Below, one piece after another: positions 57,782 to 64,000 of a stretch of DNA of 64,000 nt. A model generated the notes under the pieces. It was not told the origin of the DNA. It was given only the letters and a program-made list of their open reading frames with translations, and did not search any database. The DNA is from an uncultured Acetatifactor sp. (GTDB lineage: Bacteria > Bacillota > Clostridia > Lachnospirales > Lachnospiraceae): NCBI GenBank assembly GCA_947630715.1, contig CANRIP010000004.1:35994-99993 (forward strand). The letters are read 5' to 3'. Position 1 is the first letter of the stretch; each line of letters begins with the position of its first letter. The translations under genes and the position numbers were made by a program.

Positions 57782-58842
57782 CTGTTTTCCTCCTGTTCTG
57801 TTTCATTGCCCGCGTTTGCCCCCGCCGTGCTGCCTGTCACGCCGGCGGTATCCTGGGAGCCGGTAAAGGATTCCAGCGGGTAGATGGTCTGCATGTTTCC
57901 GCCGGAGCCCTCGATAATCACCTTCAGGCCGGGAAGGACATCCTCCATGGTTTCATAGAACATGCGCTTTCGGGTGACGGCGGGATTTTTGATATATTCC
58001 TCATACATGGCGTTGAAACGGGCTACCTGGGCGGTGGCTTCGTTAATCCGCTCCGTCTTCTGGGCCTCCGCGTCCTTCACAATGGCGTCTGCCTCCGCTT
58101 CCGCGGAAGGAATCTGCTCGTTGCGGTATTTGTTGGCGTTGTTTAACGCGGTTTCCTTCCCCTGCTTTGCGGTTTCCACCGCCTTGAAGGACTCCATGAC
58201 CTCAGTGGTGGGAGGCTGGGAATCCTGGATGGTGATATTGACAAGCTGAACGCCGATATCCTGATTTTCCAGCCGTTCCAGAATCATGTCGCGGATGGTT
58301 GCCTGGATTTCGTTTTTGCCCGTGGTCAGCACATCGTCCACCGGGTAGCTGCCGATTACGGTGCGGATACAGCTCTGGCTGATGTTCCGCAGAATTTCCA
58401 GAGGGTTGGAGGAGGCGTAAAGAGCCTTCACCGGGTCGCTGTACCGATACTCCACATAAAAGTCCACGTCGATAAAGTTAAAATCCGAGGTGATCATCAG
58501 GGATTCGTCGGAGATGGTCTCGTTGGTGCCGGCGTCGTAACCGATGGAAAAGCCCTGTATGGTGGTATTCACCTTTTTGACCTGCTGGATGAAGGGGATT
58601 TTAAAGTGCAGTCCCGGCGTCGTAACCGCCTGAGCCTTTCCCAGCGTAATCAAAACCGCCTGTTCCTGCTCTTTGATCTCATAGGTGGAGTTGGCGGCTA
58701 AGATCAGAAGGATAACCACCGCCACAACCGCGGCGATCACCCCGCTTCGGTTCTTTTTTTCCGGCGAACCTGATTTTGTGCCGTCCATAGTCTCAAAACC
58801 GTTTCTTCTGTTTCGTAAGGAATCTCTGTTTGTAAATCCCAT
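57778..58842 (-). CDS. hflK: SPFH-family protease modulator HflK
   Basis: TYEIKEQEQAVLITLGKAQAVTTPGLHFKIPFIQQVKKVNTTIQGFSIGY; ATGA overlap with hflC. Confidence 0.88.
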   Translation of the reverse strand: MGFTNRDSLRNRRNGFETMDGTKSGSPEKKNRSGVIAAVVAVVILLILAANSTYEIKEQEQAVLITLGKAQAVTTPGLHFKIPFIQQVKKVNTTIQGFSIGYDAGTNETISDESLMITSDFNFIDVDFYVEYRYSDPVKALYASSNPLEILRNISQSCIRTVIGSYPVDDVLTTGKNEIQATIRDMILERLENQDIGVQLVNITIQDSQPPTTEVMESFKAVETAKQGKETALNNANKYRNEQIPSAEAEADAIVKDAEAQKTERINEATAQVARFNAMYEEYIKNPAVTRKRMFYETMEDVLPGLKVIIEGSGGNMQTIYPLESFTGSQDTAGVTGSTAGANAGNETEQEENR

Positions 58843-59066
58843 ACTTTTCGCTCCTTTCCAAAGGTGGGAAACCGGAAACGAAAATCCGGCGAAAACCGGC
58901 GTCCGTCCGGATGCCCGTATCCACATCATACAGGAAAATATCCGAAAGCGCAATGCCTGGGAGGAAAAACGTCCGTTCCAAATCTTTTCCTTGTCCTTTG
59001 CCGGGCGGCATGGTATACTGAACAAAATTTACATGGCTTTTTCAGACGGACGAGGGAGGGAATATC

Positions 59067-60503
59067 ATGTACGATGTGATCGTGATCGGCGCCGGCGTGA
59101 CCGGCTGCGCCATAGCCAGAGAGCTGGCGCGTTTTCGCTGGAAAACCGCCGTGCTGGAACGGGCGTCGGACGTGTGCGAAGGCACCTCCAAAGCCAACAG
59201 CGGCATTGCTCACGCGGGCTATGACGCAAAACCGGGCACCCTCAAGGCAAAGCTGAACCTGGAGGGCAGCAGGATGATGGAGGCGCTGTCGAAGGAGCTG
59301 GATTTCCCCTATCGGCGAAACGGCTCCCTGGTTCTGTGCTTTGAGGAAACGGGCAAAACGGAGCTGGAGCGGCTGCGGGCGCAGGGCCTGGCCAACGGAG
59401 TGGAGGGCCTTGAGATTCTGGACAGGAAACAGTTGAGGGAAAAGGAGCCCGGGGTTTCCGATCAGGCGGTGGCCGCCCTCTATGCCCCCACCGGCGGCAT
59501 TGTCTGTCCCTTCGACCTGACGTTAGCCTTCGCGGAAAACGCCGCCGCAAACGGGGTGGAATTCCATTTTACCACACAGGTAACCCATATGGAAAAAATT
59601 CCCCAGGGGTACAGGCTGGACACCAGCCGGGGCAGCTATGAAACCAGGGCGGTGGTCAACGCGGCGGGCGTATACGCCGGGGAGCTCCACAATCAGATCA
59701 GCGGGAAAAAGATCCGCATCATCCCCCGAAAAGGCGAATACTGCCTGATGGATAAGAGCGTGGGAAACCTGGTCAGCCATACCCTGTTTCAACTGCCTAC
59801 CGCTTACGGGAAAGGGGTTTTGGTGACGCCCACCGTCCACGGCAATCTGCTGGCGGGGCCCACCGCTGTGGATGTGGAAGATCCGGAGTCGGTGAACACC
59901 ACCCGGGAGGGAATGGACGAGGTTTTCAAACGGGCCGCCATGAGCGTCAACGGACTGCCCGTCAAACAGGTGATTACCTCCTTCGCGGGGCTGCGCGCCC
60001 ATGAGGAAGGGAACGATTTTATCATCGGGATGGTGCAGGACGCGCCTGGATTTTTTGACGCCGCCGGCATGGAATCTCCCGGTCTGACCTGTGCGCCGGC
60101 TGTGGGGAAGTATGTGGCGGCCATGGTCAGAACGTACCTTCCGGCCCAAGAAAAATCGGATTTTATCCCTTCCCGGAAAGGAATTCCCCATATCGCGTCG
60201 GCGTCTGACGCGGAGAGGAAACGGCTGATCGGCGAAAATCCCCTGTACGGGAATGTGGTCTGCCGCTGCGAGCTGGTGACCGAGGGAGAGATTGTGGACG
60301 CGATCCGAAGGCCCCTTGGAGCCACCACCCTGGACGGGGTCAAGCGGCGGACCAGAGCGGGAATGGGGAGATGCCAGGCGGGTTTCTGCCTGCCGAAAAC
60401 CTTGGAGATTTTGGCCAGGGAGCTGGGACAGGATATTGGTCAGATCCGGAAAAACAACGGGGATTCTTATTTCCTGACCGGCTTTGACAAGGATGGCCTG
60501 TGA
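59067..60503 (+). CDS. GlpA-like FAD-dependent glycerol-3-phosphate dehydrogenase with BFD-type [2Fe-2S] domain
   Basis: YDVIVIGAGVTGCAIARELARF; C-terminal VVCRCELVTEGEIVDAIRRPLGATTLDGVKRRTRAGMGRCQAGFC. Confidence 0.9.
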   Translation: MYDVIVIGAGVTGCAIARELARFRWKTAVLERASDVCEGTSKANSGIAHAGYDAKPGTLKAKLNLEGSRMMEALSKELDFPYRRNGSLVLCFEETGKTELERLRAQGLANGVEGLEILDRKQLREKEPGVSDQAVAALYAPTGGIVCPFDLTLAFAENAAANGVEFHFTTQVTHMEKIPQGYRLDTSRGSYETRAVVNAAGVYAGELHNQISGKKIRIIPRKGEYCLMDKSVGNLVSHTLFQLPTAYGKGVLVTPTVHGNLLAGPTAVDVEDPESVNTTREGMDEVFKRAAMSVNGLPVKQVITSFAGLRAHEEGNDFIIGMVQDAPGFFDAAGMESPGLTCAPAVGKYVAAMVRTYLPAQEKSDFIPSRKGIPHIASASDAERKRLIGENPLYGNVVCRCELVTEGEIVDAIRRPLGATTLDGVKRRTRAGMGRCQAGFCLPKTLEILARELGQDIGQIRKNNGDSYFLTGFDKDGL

Positions 60504-60566
60504 AGATGGCCTGAGAATGGGAAAACGTTTTAAGCTGCCGTCTTGGGCGGCGGAATGAGAGGGACT

Positions 60567-61838
60567 ATGAAAAAAGACCTGGTGATCATCGGCGGAGGCC
60601 CGGCGGGGCTTGCGGCCGCGGCGGCCGCAAGGGAAACGGGCGTGGAGGATCTTTTGATTCTGGAGAGGGATCAACACCTGGGCGGGATCCTGAATCAGTG
60701 TATTCACAACGGGTTCGGCCTCCATACGTTTCAGGAGGAACTGACAGGCCCGGAGTATGCGGGAAGGTATGTGGAGAAAGTGCGATCCCTGGAGATCCCT
60801 TATAAGCTGAATTCCATGGTGGTGGATCTTCGGGCGGAGGGATCACGGAAAATCGTAACGGTCATGAACCGGGAAGAAGGAATGTATGAGATAGAGGCGA
60901 GGGCGGTCATTCTGGCCATGGGATGCAGGGAGCGGCCCAGAGGCGCCCTGAACATTCCGGGATACCGTCCCGCCGGCATTTATTCCGCCGGTACCGCTCA
61001 GCGATATGTCAATCGGGAAGGGAGAATGCCCGGCAGGGAGGCGGTGATCTTAGGCTCCGGCGACATCGGCCTGATTATGGCCAGGAGACTGACTCTGGAG
61101 GGAGCAAAGGTAAAGCTGGTGGCGGAAATTCAGCCCTACTCCGGAGGACTGCAACGGAACATTGTGCAGTGTCTGGACGATTTCGGCATCCCCTTAAAAT
61201 TAAGCCATACGGTGGTGGACATCCGGGGAAAGGAACGGGTGGAGGGCGTCACGGTAGCGAGAGTGGATGAGAATCTGAAACCCATACCCGGCACGGAGGA
61301 GGAAATCTCCTGTGACACGTTGCTCCTGTCCTGCGGCCTGATCCCGGAGAACGAGCTGACCAACGGGCTGGGGACTTCGCTGAATCCCGTCACGGGAGGC
61401 CCTTTTGTCAACGAGAGTCTGGAGACGGACAAGGAGGGAGTATTTGCCTGCGGCAACGTGCTGCATGTGCATGATCTGGTGGACTATGTCTCGGAGGAGG
61501 CGGCCCAGGCCGGCAGGAACGCGGCGGCGTTCCTTCAGGGGAACCTTTCCGGCAGAGGGCGGGAGATCCCTCTTGTGGGGACGGACGGCGTCCGTTACAC
61601 GGTGCCGTCCTCCATCGACGTAAGCCGCATGAATGAGACGCAGATCGTCCGTTTCCGGGTGGGGAACGCGTACCGGAACGCTTATCTTGAGGTGCGCTGC
61701 GGCGGAGAGCTGCTGCTAAGCCTGAAAAAGCCCGTGCTTGCTCCCGGCCAGATGGAACAGGTGCTGTTAAAAAAGGCGGATCTTGCGGGAAGGAAGGATC
61801 TGAAAGAAATCACCTTCCGCGTCCGCACACAAGTTTGA
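60567..61838 (+). CDS. NAD(P)/FAD-dependent oxidoreductase in the glp operon
   Basis: DLVIIGGGPAGLAAAAAARETG; GVFACGNVLHVHDLVDYVSEEAAQAGRNAA. Confidence 0.9.
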   Translation: MKKDLVIIGGGPAGLAAAAAARETGVEDLLILERDQHLGGILNQCIHNGFGLHTFQEELTGPEYAGRYVEKVRSLEIPYKLNSMVVDLRAEGSRKIVTVMNREEGMYEIEARAVILAMGCRERPRGALNIPGYRPAGIYSAGTAQRYVNREGRMPGREAVILGSGDIGLIMARRLTLEGAKVKLVAEIQPYSGGLQRNIVQCLDDFGIPLKLSHTVVDIRGKERVEGVTVARVDENLKPIPGTEEEISCDTLLLSCGLIPENELTNGLGTSLNPVTGGPFVNESLETDKEGVFACGNVLHVHDLVDYVSEEAAQAGRNAAAFLQGNLSGRGREIPLVGTDGVRYTVPSSIDVSRMNETQIVRFRVGNAYRNAYLEVRCGGELLLSLKKPVLAPGQMEQVLLKKADLAGRKDLKEITFRVRTQV

Positions 61839-61849
61839 GGAGGCGTCAG

Positions 61850-62239
61850 ATGAAAGAGATCGGCAGAGAAGAAAAGTCCGTGATCTGTATTCGCTGTCCG
61901 CTGGGCTGCCATATATCGGTGGAATTGGCGGACGGCAAGATCCAGAGCATCACCGGCAACACCTGTCCCAGAGGGGCGGAGTACGCGGCCAGGGAATTGA
62001 CGGATCCCAGACGAACGGTTACCAGCCTGGTGCGGGTTCGGGGAGGGGAATATCCTGTGGTCTCCGTGAAAACCGCCGGTGACATCCCCAGAGACAAGAT
62101 GCGGGACTGCGCCGCCGCGCTGAAAGAGATTGTGCTGACGGCCCCGGTGCGCATGGGAGACGTGGTGCTGGAAAATGTGTGCGGCACAGGCGTGAATATG
62201 GTGGCCACGGCGGATATGGCAAAGGCGCCGGAGACGTAA
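61850..62239 (+). CDS. DUF1667 domain protein (CxxCPxGC Fe-S-like)
   Basis: ICIRCPLGCHISVELADGKIQSITGNTCPRGAEYAARELTDPRRTVTSLVRV; located between the oxidoreductase and glpK. Confidence 0.88.
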   Translation: MKEIGREEKSVICIRCPLGCHISVELADGKIQSITGNTCPRGAEYAARELTDPRRTVTSLVRVRGGEYPVVSVKTAGDIPRDKMRDCAAALKEIVLTAPVRMGDVVLENVCGTGVNMVATADMAKAPET

Positions 62240-62322
62240 GAGGCGTCCGGAAGACGTAAGAGGCGCAAAATCAGCGGCGAATGGGCGGATAAGCCGCCAC
62301 AGGGCGGCGGAAAAGAGGAGAT

Positions 62323-63819
62323 ATGCAGACATACATTATGGCGCTGGACCAGGGAACCACAAGTTCCCGGTGCATCCTGTTTGATCAAGGGGGCAATATC
62401 TGTTCCATGTCCCAGAAGGAATTTACCCAGTTGTACCCAAAGCCCGGCTGGGTGGAACACAATCCCATGGAAATCTGGTCTTCCCAACTGGCGGTGGCAA
62501 CGGAATCCATGGCGAAGGTGGGAGCCGCCCCCGAACAGATTGCCGCCATCGGCATTACCAACCAAAGGGAGACGACGATCCTTTGGGATAAAAAGACGGG
62601 CGAGCCGGTCTATAACGCGATTGTGTGGCAGTGCCGCAGGACCGCGGACCGGATCGAGGCGTTAAAGGAGGATGGCTTTGACCGGCTGATCCGGGAAAGG
62701 ACCGGCCTGATCCCGGACGCGTATTTCAGCGCCACCAAGATCGCCTGGATCCTGGAAAATGTGCCTGGGGCCGCGCAGAAGGCGCGGGAGGGGGAGCTGC
62801 TGTTCGGCACGGTGGATACCTGGCTGATCTGGAATCTGACCAGAGGGCAGGTGCATGCCACGGATTACACCAACGCGTCCCGAACCATGCTTTTCGACAT
62901 CCACAGGCTCTGCTGGGATCAGGAAATCCTGGATCGGTTCCACATACCGGCCGCTATTCTGCCTAAGGTACAGCCCTCCGGATCGTATTTTGGCCATTCC
63001 CATCAAAGCGTCCTGGGTGGGGAGATTCCCATCGCGGGCGCGGCGGGAGACCAGCAGGCGGCGTTGTTCGGCCAGTGCTGTTTTGATACGGGAGAGGTCA
63101 AAAATACATACGGAACCGGCTGTTTCCTGTTAATGAACACCGGCGCCATGGCCATTCAGTCCCAGTCGGGTCTTCTCACCACCATTGCGGCGGGTACCGG
63201 CAGTCAGCCGGAGTACGCCCTGGAGGGGAGCGTGTTTGTGGCGGGGGCCGGCGTCCAGTGGCTGCGGGACAGCATGCGCATGATCAAAACCGCCGCTTCC
63301 TCCCAGGAGTATTGCGAGGCGGTGGAGGATACTGCCGGCGTGTATCTGGTGCCCGCGTTTGCCGGCCTGGGCGCGCCCTATTGGAACCAGTACGCCAGGG
63401 GAACCGTGGTGGGGCTGACAAGAGGATGCGGGAAGGAACATTTCATCCGCGCAACGCTGGAATCCATCGCCTATCAGACGGCTGACGTGCTGGGCGCTAT
63501 GGAACGGGACAGCGGCATTCATCTGCGCAGCCTGAAGGTGGACGGAGGCGCCAGCGCCAACGATTTCCTGATGCAGTTCCAGGCGGACATTGTGAACACG
63601 CCGGTACACAGACCGCAGTGTATTGAAACGACGGCGCTGGGGGCGGCCTATCTGGCGGGGCTTGCGGTGGGCTACTGGAAGGACAGGGAGGAAATCCGGG
63701 ACAATTGGCAGATTGGCAAGGTTTTTCAGCCCGCTATGGCGCCTGAAAAACGCGGGGAACTGATCAAGGGATGGAAAAGAGCCGTCAGATGCGCTCTGGC
63801 CTGGGCCGATGAGGAATAA
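62323..63819 (+). CDS. glpK: Glycerol kinase
   Basis: [64 protein letters not shown]. Confidence 0.98.
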   Translation: MQTYIMALDQGTTSSRCILFDQGGNICSMSQKEFTQLYPKPGWVEHNPMEIWSSQLAVATESMAKVGAAPEQIAAIGITNQRETTILWDKKTGEPVYNAIVWQCRRTADRIEALKEDGFDRLIRERTGLIPDAYFSATKIAWILENVPGAAQKAREGELLFGTVDTWLIWNLTRGQVHATDYTNASRTMLFDIHRLCWDQEILDRFHIPAAILPKVQPSGSYFGHSHQSVLGGEIPIAGAAGDQQAALFGQCCFDTGEVKNTYGTGCFLLMNTGAMAIQSQSGLLTTIAAGTGSQPEYALEGSVFVAGAGVQWLRDSMRMIKTAASSQEYCEAVEDTAGVYLVPAFAGLGAPYWNQYARGTVVGLTRGCGKEHFIRATLESIAYQTADVLGAMERDSGIHLRSLKVDGGASANDFLMQFQADIVNTPVHRPQCIETTALGAAYLAGLAVGYWKDREEIRDNWQIGKVFQPAMAPEKRGELIKGWKRAVRCALAWADEE

Positions 63820-63850
63820 ATGAAGGCGGCGGGCTTATGTGAAAGTATTC

Positions 63851-63878
63851 TTGTAAAGTAACGAAAAAGTAGTATAAT
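63851..63878 (+). promoter_or_regulatory. Sigma-70-type promoter immediately upstream of a terminator
   Basis: TTGTAA-N16-TATAAT. Confidence 0.55.
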
Positions 63879-63903
63879 CCCGTCTTTGACAGTTGAAAAG
63901 AAC

Positions 63904-63950
63904 AAAAAGTCTCGCAGGCCTTATAAATAGGTTTGTTGCGAGACTTTTTT
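63904..63950. terminator. Strong intrinsic terminator, A- and T-flanked
   Basis: AAAAAGTCTCGCA / TGCGAGACTTTTT, 13-bp perfect stem with a T-run. Confidence 0.85.
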
Positions 63951-64000
63951 CTTCGTTTTGAAGTATGGTAATTTTATTTTCCTTTACTCTTTTTTTGAAT

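Overview
This 64 kb window is a gene-dense chromosomal segment with the look of an anaerobic Clostridia/Lachnospiraceae-type Firmicute. That placement is inferred from gene content only. I support about 57 protein-coding genes. I saw no rRNA, tRNA or CRISPR array. The main blocks, in order, are: two domain-permuted GH3 glucosidases; CapA; a ferredoxin-type aldo/keto reductase; flagellin with an adjacent TPR-glycosyltransferase; galK; VanW; an Lrp/aminotransferase/TrmL group; an Hpt, FapA-like (DUF342) and HD-GYP signalling cluster; NiaR-like regulator; mecA; a UvrX/YolD-type polymerase pair; a T-box-controlled proS; dacF-like; trmB; trxA; pyrG; and DUF1846. Next comes an AT-richer ABC-2 transporter island (about 37.1-41.2 kb) with unusual repeats, followed by ftsH, uvrC, hprK, ROK glucokinase, murB, rapZ, whiA and a Crh-like HPr. 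The window ends with fba, a PPIase, an Amt-PII fusion, hflK/hflC and a glp operon. The observations I rate highest are: (1) a 61-bp tandem array in the ABC island whose dyads differ in sequence but stay symmetric; (2) an HPr paralogue with Glu15 in place of the catalytic His and Ser46 retained; (3) a FapA-like protein with about nine N-terminal IRLGL-type repeats; (4) a flagellin leader with a SigD-type promoter and possible CsrA sites; (5) a 33-nt hairpin at the predicted transcript start of the amt-PII gene; (6) a frameshifted lipoprotein in the ABC island; (7) a 34-aa membrane micro-ORF missing from the ORF track. All family calls are from recognition of the translated sequence; no database search was run.
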